Assembly: GCF_019218265.1 (NCBI RefSeq) | Contig: NZ_JAHUZE010000003.1 | Coordinates: 496,001-560,000 of the forward strand | Direction: 5' to 3' | Source: Maritimibacter dapengensis | GTDB taxonomy: Bacteria; Pseudomonadota; Alphaproteobacteria; Rhodobacterales; Rhodobacteraceae | Length of the DNA: 64,000 bases | In this document: positions 52,943 through 62,465 of the stretch, piece after piece | Layout: each line of letters begins with the position of its first letter | Position numbering within the stretch: the stretch's first letter is position 1 | Notes under the pieces: generated by a model | What the model was told of the DNA's origin: nothing | The model's database searches: none | Seen by the model: only the letters and a program-made list of their open reading frames with translations | Program-made: the position numbers and the translations under genes

Positions 52943-52997
52943 CCATACGCGAACCATACGTGTTCCATATGTCTTCCATATGTGAACGCATGCACAG
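52943..52997. repeat. Phased 11-bp tandem repeat array, locus 2 (consensus CCATAYGYNNN)
   Basis: Four contiguous 11-base units: CCATACGCGAA (52943), CCATACGTGTT (52954), CCATATGTCTT (52965) and CCATATGTGAA (52976). A degenerate CGCATGCACAG follows at 52987. It lies 50-104 bases before the dihydropyrimidinase start. The core CCATAYG and the 11-base period match the array at 29081-29124. Confidence 0.75.
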
Positions 52998-53046
52998 ACC
53001 CGGCGGTTAACCGGGCGCACTCTGCGAAATAACAGGAGAGGACAAC

Positions 53047-54504
53047 ATGCCAACCAAAGTCATCAAAGACGGCACGATCGTCACCGCCGACCTGACCTAC
53101 AAGGCCGACGTTCTGGTCGAAGACGGAAAGATCATCGAGATCGGCCAGGGGCTGAAAGGCGATGAAACCCTTGACGCATCAGGGTGTTACGTCATGCCCG
53201 GCGGCATCGACCCGCACACCCATTTGGAAATGCCGTTCATGGGCACCTATTCCTCTGACGATTTCGAAAGCGGCACACGCGCGGCACTCGCCGGCGGGAC
53301 CACGATGGTCGTCGATTTCGCCCTGCCGAACCCCGGTGAAAGCCTGCTCGACGCCTTGAAACGTTGGGACAACAAGTCCACCAGCGCATCCTGCGACTAC
53401 TCGTTCCACATGGCCGTCACGTGGTGGGGCGAGCAGGTGTTTAACGAAATGGAAACCGTGGTGAAAGAACGTGGCATCAACACGTTCAAGCACTTCCTCG
53501 CCTACAAGGGCGCGCTGATGGTGAACGACGATGAGCTCTATTCGTCCTTCATGCGGCTCGCGGAACTCGGCGCGACGCCGATGGTGCATGCCGAGAACGG
53601 CGACGTTGTGGCGGAACTTTCGGCGAAACTTCTGGCGGAAGGCAACACCGGCCCCGAGGCGCACGCCTATTCCCGCCCGCCACAGGTCGAGGGCGAAGCC
53701 ACGAATCGCGCGATCATGATTGCCGACATGGCCGGCGCGCCGCTCTATGTCGTCCACGTCTCATGCGAGGAAAGCCACGAAGCGATCCGCCGCGCCAAGA
53801 TGCAGGGCAAGCGCGTCTGGGGTGAGCCGCTGATCCAGCACCTGACGCTTGATGAGTCCGAGTATTTCAACAAGGACTGGGACCACGCCGCGCGTCGTGT
53901 CATGTCGCCCCCCTTCCGCAACAAGCAGCATCAGGACAGTCTCTGGGCCGGTCTCGGTTCGGGCACATTGTCGGTCGTCGCGACTGACCATTGCGCCTTC
54001 ACCACCGAGCAGAAACGCTACGGTGTCGGTGACTTCACGAAAATTCCCAATGGAACCGGGGGCTTGGAGGATCGTATCCCCATGCTTTGGACCTATGGCG
54101 TTGGCACTGGCCGCCTGACGATGAACGAATTTGTCGCCGTCACATCGACCAACATCGCCAAGATCCTGAACTGCTACCCGAAGAAGGGAGCGATCCTCGT
54201 CGGGGCGGATGCCGATATCATGGTCCTCGACCCGGAGAAGGAAAAGACGATCACGGCGGACAAGCAGGTCTCCTCGATCGACTACAACGTGTTCGAGGGC
54301 AAGCATGTCAAAGGTCTGCCGCGCTACGTGCTGACCCGTGGTATGGTTGCGGTCATGGATGGCGAGATGCAGGAAAAGCAGGGCCACGGCAAATTCGTCG
54401 CCCGCGAACCCAACGCCACGGTGAACAAGGCGCTGTCGAAGTGGAAAGAACTGACCGCACCGCAGCCCATCGAACGCTCTGGCATTCCAGCGACGGGGGT
54501 GTAA
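53047..54504 (+). CDS. hydA: Dihydropyrimidinase
   Basis: A 485-residue cyclic amidohydrolase. It opens dihydrouracil or dihydrothymine to N-carbamoyl-beta-amino acids, the second step of the pathway. Metal ligands are visible: H57 and H59 (DPHTHLEMP), carboxylated K154 (FLAYKGALM), H181 (MVHAENGD), H237 (YVVHVSCEES) and D314 (VVATDHCAFT). An ACAGGAGAGGAC leader provides the ribosome binding site. It is followed after 3 bases by a VOC gene, and then by the ABC transporter genes, so transport and degradation are likely co-expressed. Confidence 0.96.
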   Translation: MPTKVIKDGTIVTADLTYKADVLVEDGKIIEIGQGLKGDETLDASGCYVMPGGIDPHTHLEMPFMGTYSSDDFESGTRAALAGGTTMVVDFALPNPGESLLDALKRWDNKSTSASCDYSFHMAVTWWGEQVFNEMETVVKERGINTFKHFLAYKGALMVNDDELYSSFMRLAELGATPMVHAENGDVVAELSAKLLAEGNTGPEAHAYSRPPQVEGEATNRAIMIADMAGAPLYVVHVSCEESHEAIRRAKMQGKRVWGEPLIQHLTLDESEYFNKDWDHAARRVMSPPFRNKQHQDSLWAGLGSGTLSVVATDHCAFTTEQKRYGVGDFTKIPNGTGGLEDRIPMLWTYGVGTGRLTMNEFVAVTSTNIAKILNCYPKKGAILVGADADIMVLDPEKEKTITADKQVSSIDYNVFEGKHVKGLPRYVLTRGMVAVMDGEMQEKQGHGKFVAREPNATVNKALSKWKELTAPQPIERSGIPATGV

Positions 54505-54507
54505 GGC

Positions 54508-54933
54508 TTGACCAGCCCCGCGACACCCACCGGCGTTCTCGAAGCCGCGGTCTATGTCGACGATCTCGACAAGGCCGAGGGTTTCTACGCCGGGGTCGTG
54601 GGGCTGGACGTCATCACCCGGCTCGATCCGCGCCACGTGTTCTTCGCCTGCGGGACCAGCGTCGTGCTGGCTTTCGTGGCCGAGGAAACCCTGGTGCCGC
54701 CGGGCGAAGATAAACTTCCGGTGCCGCCGCATGGCGCGGTCGGGCCGGGGCATATCTGTTTTTCCGTACCGGGCGAAGACCTGGACGGGTGGGTCGAGCA
54801 TCTCTCGGCCGAGGGGATTGGTATCGAAAGCGACTTCCACTGGCCGCACGGACCGCGCAGTATCTACGTGCGTGACCCGGCGGGGAATTCGGTGGAATTC
54901 GCAGAGCCGAAGCTATGGGGACTTGGGACGTGA
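54508..54933 (+). CDS. VOC-family protein downstream of dihydropyrimidinase
   Basis: A 141-residue VOC protein with a TTG start at 54508, 3 bases after the dihydropyrimidinase stop. Family features are 'EAAVYVDDLDKAEGFYAGVV' at the N-terminus, 'GHICFSVPGEDLDGWVEHL' and 'IYVRDPAGNSVEFAEPKLW' at the end. It overlaps the ABC ATPase start. Function unknown; it is the second VOC gene in this cluster, which is notable. Confidence 0.85.
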   Translation: MTSPATPTGVLEAAVYVDDLDKAEGFYAGVVGLDVITRLDPRHVFFACGTSVVLAFVAEETLVPPGEDKLPVPPHGAVGPGHICFSVPGEDLDGWVEHLSAEGIGIESDFHWPHGPRSIYVRDPAGNSVEFAEPKLWGLGT

Positions 54934-55709
54934 CAACACCCGTGATCGAGGCGAAAGACCTCGACCTTACATTTCAGACGAACGATGGGCCGGTTCATGC
55001 GCTCAAGGGCGTGGACCTCGGGATCGAGAAGGGCGATTTCGTCAGCTTCATCGGCCCGTCCGGTTGCGGCAAGACGACCTTTCTGCGGGTGATCGCGGGG
55101 TTGGAGCACGCGACCGGCGGGACCGTCACCGTGAACGGCATGACACCAGACGAGGCGCGCCGGAACCGGGCCTATGGCTACGTGTTTCAGGCCGCGGGTC
55201 TTTATCCGTGGCGCACCATCGCGGGCAACATCCGATTGCCGCTCGAAATCATGGGCATCCCGAAATCCGAACATGCCGACCGTGTCCGTCGTGTGCTCGA
55301 ACTGGTGGACCTTGCCGGATTCGAGAAGAAGTTTCCCTGGCAATTGTCCGGCGGGATGCAGCAGCGGGCGAGTATCGCCCGTGCGCTCGCCTTCGATGCC
55401 GACATCCTTCTGATGGACGAGCCCTTCGGTGCGCTGGACGAGATCGTGCGCGACCACCTGAACGAGCAACTTCTGGAACTCTGGGCAAGCACGCAAAAGA
55501 CTATCGCTTTCGTGACCCACTCGATCCCCGAGGCGGTCTATCTGTCCACGAAGATCGTCGTCATGTCGCCACGTCCGGGGCGGATCACCGACGTGATCGA
55601 GTCGCCCCTCCCGAAAGAGCGCCCGCTCGACATCCGCGACACGCCAGAGTTTCTGGAAGTCGCCCACCGTGTGCGTGAGGGGCTGCGCGAAGGGCACAGC
55701 TATGACTAG
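54915..55709 (+). CDS. ABC transporter ATP-binding protein (SsuB/ThiZ-like) of the pyrimidine cluster
   Basis: A 264-residue ATPase of the nitrate/sulfonate/taurine class. Walker A is GPSGCGKTT, the signature is LSGGMQQRASIARAL, Walker B is ILLMDEPFGALD, and the H-loop is FVTHSIPEA. Two starts are possible: ATG 54915, or GTG 54930, which would overlap the upstream stop as GTGA like many genes here. It powers the two permeases downstream. Between this gene and the first permease lies copy 3 of the 68-bp palindromic element. Confidence 0.93.
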   Translation: MGTWDVTTPVIEAKDLDLTFQTNDGPVHALKGVDLGIEKGDFVSFIGPSGCGKTTFLRVIAGLEHATGGTVTVNGMTPDEARRNRAYGYVFQAAGLYPWRTIAGNIRLPLEIMGIPKSEHADRVRRVLELVDLAGFEKKFPWQLSGGMQQRASIARALAFDADILLMDEPFGALDEIVRDHLNEQLLELWASTQKTIAFVTHSIPEAVYLSTKIVVMSPRPGRITDVIESPLPKERPLDIRDTPEFLEVAHRVREGLREGHSYD

Positions 55710-55724
55710 GGGGCGGCAGGGGCA

Positions 55725-55792
55725 GAGGTCCCGGGTCAGGCCCGGGACGGGTTGGGCCAAGCTGTCCCGCCCCGGCCTTGCGCCGGGGCCTC
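55725..55792 (+). repeat. 68-bp palindromic repeat element, copy 3
   Basis: It is again 68 bases and in the same orientation as copies 1 and 2, from GAGGTCCCGGGTCAGG to GCGCCGGGGCCTC. The loops carry matching changes (TCAGG and TTGCG in place of TCAAG and TTGAG). It fills the gap between the ABC ATPase and permease genes inside an apparent operon, so transcripts would carry its hairpins. Confidence 0.9.
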
Positions 55793-55823
55793 TTGGAGAA
55801 CCTCCGCTCAAGGGGCGCGCGGC

Positions 55824-56699
55824 ATGAAAACCATCCTCCCCATTCTCACCGTCGTCGCAGCTATCGTCGCGATCTGGTACGCCGCCGCGATCCCGATGAA
55901 TGCGCAATGGGCCAAGGATCAGGCGGCTCGCGCCGACACCACCCTGACCACCGGTGAGCTTGTGCTCGACACCTGGTCACAGGAGCGCCCGCGCCTACCT
56001 GCCCCGCATCAGGTGCTGTCCGAGCTGTGGGATTCGACCGGAGACATGGCGCTGAACGGGCGGGCGTTCTCGAAACGCTCGCTGATCCTGCATGCCTGGT
56101 ACACGCTTTCCGCCACGCTCCTCGGGTTCGCGATCGGGACCGGGTTGGGCATCCTGCTTGCGGTCGGGATCGTGCATTCGAAAGCCATGGACATGGGCGT
56201 CATGCCCTGGGCCATCGCGTCGCAGACCATCCCCATCCTCGCCATCGCGCCAATGATCATCGTGGTTCTGAACAGCATGGGCATTTCCGGCATCATCCCG
56301 AAAGCGATCATCTCGGCCTATCTGAGCTTCTTCCCGGTCGTTGTCGGCATGGTCAAAGGGCTGCGCAGCCCGGCGATGATGGACCTCGACCTGATGCGCA
56401 CCTATAGCGCCAGCCGGTCGCAGACCTTCTGGAAACTCCGCCTTCCCGCCTCCATGCCCTATCTCTTCGCCTCGCTGAAGGTGGGCATTGCCGCCGCTCT
56501 TGTCGGGACCATCGTGGGCGAGCTGCCGACCGGTGCGATCCGGGGTCTGGGCGCTCGGATGCTGTCGGGGAGCTATTACGGCCAGACGATCCAGATCTGG
56601 TCGGCGCTCTTCGCCGCCGCGATCCTCGCCGCGCTTCTGGTCGGGATCATCGGGATCATACAGCGCAGGTCGCTCAAACGCATGGGGATGGCGGCATGA
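55824..56699 (+). CDS. ABC transporter permease (SsuC/ThiX-like), first of two
   Basis: A 291-residue permease with about six to seven helices and the BPD_transp_1 core. 'SATLLGFAIGTGLGILLAVG', 'TIPILAIAPMIIVVLNSMGI' and the EAA-like 'MRTYSASRSQTFWKLRLPAS' are visible. ATG 55824 is preceded by AAGGGG. The upstream frame only translates the 68-bp repeat. The N-terminal region before the core is longer than in the second permease. It probably forms a heterodimer with that protein. Confidence 0.92.
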   Translation: MKTILPILTVVAAIVAIWYAAAIPMNAQWAKDQAARADTTLTTGELVLDTWSQERPRLPAPHQVLSELWDSTGDMALNGRAFSKRSLILHAWYTLSATLLGFAIGTGLGILLAVGIVHSKAMDMGVMPWAIASQTIPILAIAPMIIVVLNSMGISGIIPKAIISAYLSFFPVVVGMVKGLRSPAMMDLDLMRTYSASRSQTFWKLRLPASMPYLFASLKVGIAAALVGTIVGELPTGAIRGLGARMLSGSYYGQTIQIWSALFAAAILAALLVGIIGIIQRRSLKRMGMAA

Positions 56700-57547
56700 G
56701 TTGGGGTTGGCTGATCTTCGCGCTCGTCTTCTGGGCCGCCGCCTATGCGCTCAACGTGCGCCTCGCCAATTCGAGCGCTTCGGGCACGCGGGCGGTGGGG
56801 CTCGCGGTTCCGATCATCTTCGGCATCACCATTCTTGTCGTCTGGGAAGGGCTGGTGCGCGGGTTGAACGTGCCGCTCGTGATCCTGCCCGCACCCTCTG
56901 CGATCTATGCGAAATTCGTGACCTCCGTTCCGACCCTGTGGGAAGATTTCGTGCAGACTTTCATCAAGGGCGCGATGACGGGGTATATCATCGGCTGCGG
57001 CGCGGCGTTCATCACAGCGGTCCTGATCGACCGGTCCAAGTTCCTGCAAGCGGGGCTTCTGCCCGTCGGCAATTTCATCGCGGCCCTGCCCATTGTCGGC
57101 ACTGCGCCGATCCTCGTCATGTGGTTCGGATTCGACTGGGAGTCGAAGGCCGCCGTGGTCGTCGTCATGGTGTTCTTCCCGATGCTGGTGAACACCGTCG
57201 AGGGGCTGGCCGCCACAACCGCGATGCAACGTGACCTGATGTCGACCTATCACGCGAGCTATCTACAGACGCTCACGAAACTGCGGCTTCCCGCCGCCAT
57301 GCCCTTCATCTTCAACGGGCTGAAAATTTCAACAACCCTCGCCCTGATCGGGGCAATCGTCGCCGAGTTTTTCGGCAGTCCGATCAAGGGGATGGGTTTT
57401 CGTATTTCCACCGAGGTCGGCAAGCTCGGGCTTGATATGGTCTGGGCGGAAATCGCGGTTGCGGCCATTGCCGGGAGCGCGTTCTACGGCGCGGTTGCGC
57501 TGATAGAAAAAGGGGTGACCTTCTGGCACCCGTCACAAAGAGGTTGA
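56696..57547 (+). CDS. ABC transporter permease (SsuC/ThiX-like), second of two
   Basis: A 283-residue permease of the same family as the previous gene, with 'VPLVILPAPSAIYAKFVTSV', 'ALPIVGTAPILVMWFGFDWE' and the coupling helix 'MSTYHASYLQTLTKLRLPAA'. It starts in the stop of the first permease (ATGA, 56696-56699). Having two different permeases rather than one homodimer is a feature of this transporter set. Confidence 0.92.
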   Translation: MSWGWLIFALVFWAAAYALNVRLANSSASGTRAVGLAVPIIFGITILVVWEGLVRGLNVPLVILPAPSAIYAKFVTSVPTLWEDFVQTFIKGAMTGYIIGCGAAFITAVLIDRSKFLQAGLLPVGNFIAALPIVGTAPILVMWFGFDWESKAAVVVVMVFFPMLVNTVEGLAATTAMQRDLMSTYHASYLQTLTKLRLPAAMPFIFNGLKISTTLALIGAIVAEFFGSPIKGMGFRISTEVGKLGLDMVWAEIAVAAIAGSAFYGAVALIEKGVTFWHPSQRG

Positions 57548-57578
57548 GCAAACAATCTTACCAACGGGAGAAAGACCA

Positions 57579-58565
57579 ATGATGAAAACAATGAAAGCGG
57601 CCGTCGCCGCACTGGCCCTGACGCCGGCCGCCGCGCTGGCGCAGGATGAGGTCACGCTGCAACTCAAATGGGTGACGCAAGCCCAGTTCGCAGGCTACTA
57701 CGTGGCCCAGGAACAGGGGTTCTACGAAGAAGAGGGCCTTGACGTCACGATCAAGCCGGGCGGCCCTGACATCGCGCCGGTTCAGGTGCTGATGGGCGGC
57801 GGGGCCGACGTGATGGTCGACTGGATGCCCTCCGCACTTGCCGCACGGGAACAGGGCGCGCCGGTCGTGAACATCGCGCAGCCGTTCAAATCGTCGGGCA
57901 TGATGCTCACCTGTCTCAAGGAAACCGGCATCGAAAGCCCCGACGACTTCGCCGGCAACACGCTGGGCGTCTGGTTCTTCGGGAACGAATACCCGTTTCT
58001 GAGCTGGATGAGCACGCTGGGCATCCCGACCGAGGGCGGCGAGGATGGTGTCGAAGTCCTCAAGCAGGGCTTCAACGTCGACCCGCTCCTGCAAAAGCAG
58101 GCGGCCTGTATCTCGGTCATGACCTACAACGAGTACTGGCAGATCATCGACGCGGGCATTTCCGAGGATGATCTTGTCACGTTCAAGTATGAGGATCAGG
58201 GCGTCGCGACGCTCGAGGACGGTCTCTACGTGCTCGAGGAAAACCTCGCGGATGACGCGTTCAAGGACAAGATGGTGCGCTTCGTGCGGGCTTCGATGAA
58301 AGGCTGGAAATGGGCCGAGGAGAACCCGGAAGAGGCCGCGATGATCGTGCTCGACAATGACGAGACCGGCGCACAGACCGAAGAGCATCAGGTCCGCATG
58401 ATGGGCGAGATCGCCAAGCTGACCGCTGGCTCCGACGGCGCGCTGGACGTGGCGGATTACGACCGCACGGTGGCGACGCTGATGGCGGGCGGCTCCGACC
58501 CGGTCATCACGAAAGAGCCGGAAGGCGCCTATACGCTAGAAATCACCGACGCGGCGCTTCAGTAA
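57579..58565 (+). CDS. ABC transporter substrate-binding protein (NMT1/THI5-like), probable pyrimidine-related ligand
   Basis: A 328-residue periplasmic protein with a signal peptide (about 1-21, ending ALA-QD). Its NMT1/ThiY-type core has 'VTLQLKWVTQAQFAGYYVAQ', 'QGFYEEEGLDVTIKPGGPDI' and 'MVDWMPSALAAREQGAPVVN'. Relatives bind formyl-aminopyrimidine, riboflavin or other heterocycles. Together with the downstream position in a pyrimidine degradation cluster this suggests uptake of uracil, thymine or a related base. A GGGAG ribosome binding site precedes the start, and a strong terminator follows. Confidence 0.9.
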   Translation: MMKTMKAAVAALALTPAAALAQDEVTLQLKWVTQAQFAGYYVAQEQGFYEEEGLDVTIKPGGPDIAPVQVLMGGGADVMVDWMPSALAAREQGAPVVNIAQPFKSSGMMLTCLKETGIESPDDFAGNTLGVWFFGNEYPFLSWMSTLGIPTEGGEDGVEVLKQGFNVDPLLQKQAACISVMTYNEYWQIIDAGISEDDLVTFKYEDQGVATLEDGLYVLEENLADDAFKDKMVRFVRASMKGWKWAEENPEEAAMIVLDNDETGAQTEEHQVRMMGEIAKLTAGSDGALDVADYDRTVATLMAGGSDPVITKEPEGAYTLEITDAALQ

Positions 58566-58588
58566 GCGTTCGTTTGGAAGAACGGAAA

Positions 58589-58615
58589 GGGCGGCCCTGA
58601 TGGGCCGCCCTTTTT
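58589..58615 (+). terminator. Rho-independent terminator of the pyrimidine/ABC operon
   Basis: A perfect stem GGGCGGCCC / GGGCCGCCC with a TGAT loop, flanked by AAA on one side and TTTTT (58611-58615) on the other. It can serve both the ABC operon and the convergent HTH gene. Confidence 0.9.
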
Positions 58616-58803
58616 CATGGCTGGAAGATGTCTTCGATTGACTGGCCGAACACCCGTGCAATGGCGAAGGCGAGCGGCAGACTGGGGTCGTATTTTCCGC
58701 GTTCCAGCGCGATCACGGTCTGTCGCGACACCTCGAGCGCCTCTGCGAGCGCGGCCTGCGACCAGCCTTTTTCGGCTCTGAGTTCTTTGATCCGGTTGTT
58801 CAT
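58615..58803 (-). CDS. Small XRE-family (Cro/CI-type) regulator
   Basis: A 62-residue protein that is almost only a helix-turn-helix: 'NRIKELRAEKGWSQAALAEA' followed by 'LEVSRQTVIALERGKYDPSL' and 'IARVFGQSIEDIF'. It belongs to the YozG-like class, usually encoded beside a small membrane protein. That is the case here: it overlaps the upstream membrane protein gene by 4 bases. It probably represses its own two-gene operon through the 18-bp dyad at 59190. Confidence 0.9.
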   Translation of the reverse strand: MNNRIKELRAEKGWSQAALAEALEVSRQTVIALERGKYDPSLPLAFAIARVFGQSIEDIFQP

Positions 58804-59177
58804 GTGTATCGGTACCGTCCGACAAATGTCCCGATCAGCCAGAGCGCGGCCATGATCGGCCAGACCACGAACATCGAAAGCTTCGGCAAGCCGACGCCCT
58901 CGAGAAACCCGTAGCCGAACGTGAGGACGGCGGTGCCGAGAAAGGCGAGCGCGAAGGCGTCGAACTGGATCTTGCGTTGCATCTCGTCAAGCCGGTGAAG
59001 TGTTGCGATCACCGTCACAACGACATAGGCCGCGCCGATCATCGGCAGTAATGCGAGGGCGGTGTTGCCCACCGTCGGCGCGAAATCTCCGCGCGCATCC
59101 AGCGCGCCTTGGGACAGGATCAGCAGCCCCGCATATAGCGCGAGACCGATCGTCAAATGAATGAACATGCGTCGCAT
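58800..59177 (-). CDS. Small four-helix membrane protein co-encoded with the XRE regulator
   Basis: A 125-residue hydrophobic protein with four predicted helices (about 5-23, 38-60, 72-92 and 100-120). The polar 'HRLDEMQRKIQFDAFALAF' between helices 2 and 3 is typical of the small membrane partners of YozG-like regulators. Function unknown. ATG 59177 (or 59168) follows an AAGGAGG ribosome binding site. First gene of the two-gene unit. Confidence 0.75.
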   Translation of the reverse strand: MRRMFIHLTIGLALYAGLLILSQGALDARGDFAPTVGNTALALLPMIGAAYVVVTVIATLHRLDEMQRKIQFDAFALAFLGTAVLTFGYGFLEGVGLPKLSMFVVWPIMAALWLIGTFVGRYRYT

Positions 59178-59189
59178 GGGACCTCCTTT

Positions 59190-59233
59190 TGTAAAGTGTC
59201 CTTTACATATGGGGAGAGGCCGCAGAGTGTCAA
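59190..59233 (-). promoter_or_regulatory. Promoter and 18-bp operator of the membrane protein/XRE pair
   Basis: A minus-strand TTGACA (59233-59228) precedes a TATGTA -10 with an 18-base spacer. Directly after it lies a perfect dyad TGTAAAG-TGTC-CTTTACA (59190-59207) that overlaps the -10 and start site. A further CTTTACA half-site is at 59239-59245. The layout predicts autorepression by the small XRE protein. Confidence 0.65.
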
Positions 59234-59240
59234 GGGTGCT

Positions 59241-59638
59241 TTACATTTGCCCAGCGCGGCGCGTGCCCAATCCCTCGAGTATCGGACACTCCGGCCTGTC
59301 GTCGCCGTGACAGCAGTGGACGAGATGGGCGAGGGCGTCGCGCATCGCAGTGAGGTCCGCAATCTTCGCTTCGATTTCCGCCAGATGGCCTTCGGCCACC
59401 TTCTTCACTTCACCCGAAGCGCGGGACTTGTCCTGATAGAGGGCAAGCAATTTGCGGCAATCGTCGATCGAGAATCCCAGCGCACGGGACCGCGCGAGGA
59501 ACGTGAGGTTGTGCACGTCCACGTCCGAGAAATCGCGATAGCCATTCGCGCCCCGATCCGGTTTCACGAGGTCGATATCCTCGTAATACCGGATCGTCTT
59601 GGGGGGCAGGCCAGAAGCCTGTGCGGCGTCGGAAATGT

Positions 59639-59642
<4 letters not shown>
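59241..59642 (-). CDS. cueR: Copper-responsive MerR-family regulator (CueR)
   Basis: A 133-residue MerR protein. The N-terminal HTH is '[20 protein letters not shown]', followed by a dimerisation helix. The metal-binding loop near the C-terminus has two cysteines in the CueR spacing (CHGDDRPEC, preceded by an extra Cys). It activates copA through a promoter with a 19-base spacer when Cu(I) binds. It overlaps the copA stop by 4 bases and is therefore in the copA operon, so activation is self-reinforcing. Confidence 0.93.
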
Positions 59643-62077
<2,435 letters not shown>

Positions 62078-62098
62078 TGCGAGTCTCCTTCGCGACAC

Positions 62099-62129
62099 TA
62101 CATAGGGCTTCCAGTCACTGGAAGGTCAA
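62099..62129 (-). promoter_or_regulatory. CueR-type copA promoter with 19-bp spacer dyad
   Basis: On the minus strand the -35 is TTGACC (62129-62124) and the -10 is TATGTA (62104-62099), separated by 19 bases. The perfect dyad CTTCCAGTCACTGGAAG (62108-62124) lies between them. This overlong spacer with a central dyad is the hallmark of MerR-family activation. The -35 plus dyad closely resembles copper-responsive CueR sites. Confidence 0.88.
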
Positions 62130-62210
62130 GAGGCCGCGGTTCAGATCGCCGAAACACAGTTGACGAAACCCGCGAGACGGCCCAAGTCGGAGCGAGAGAA
62201 GGAGATCGTA

Positions 62211-62408
62211 ATGACCCGTTTTTCTGTTCCCGACATGTCCTGTGGTCACTGCAAGGCCAAGATCGAAGACGCCGTTCTCGACGCTGACGAGGGCGCCGTC
62301 ATGGAGTTTGACTTCGAAAAGCGTGAGGTCGAGGTGGACAGCACGCTCGACCCCGTTGCGCTGGAAGCCGCGATCAAGGGCGCAGGTTTTTCGCCCCGCG
62401 CGGCCTGA
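62211..62408 (+). CDS. copZ: Copper chaperone / heavy-metal-associated domain protein (CopZ-like)
   Basis: A 65-residue single HMA domain protein with the metal site in MSCGHCKAKIEDAV and the usual ending 'AAIKGAGFSPRAA'. ATG 62211 is chosen for the GAAGGAG ribosome binding site; the frame start at 62160 gives a basic, non-family N-terminus. It is divergent from copA and would hand Cu(I) to the CopA pump. Whether the shared intergenic region also drives it in a copper-dependent way cannot be seen directly. Confidence 0.9.
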   Translation: MTRFSVPDMSCGHCKAKIEDAVLDADEGAVMEFDFEKREVEVDSTLDPVALEAAIKGAGFSPRAA

Positions 62409-62465
62409 CTTTTCGCGCCACCGATGCTCGGCTAGTCTCTGGTTCAAGGGAAACAGGGTGACGGC

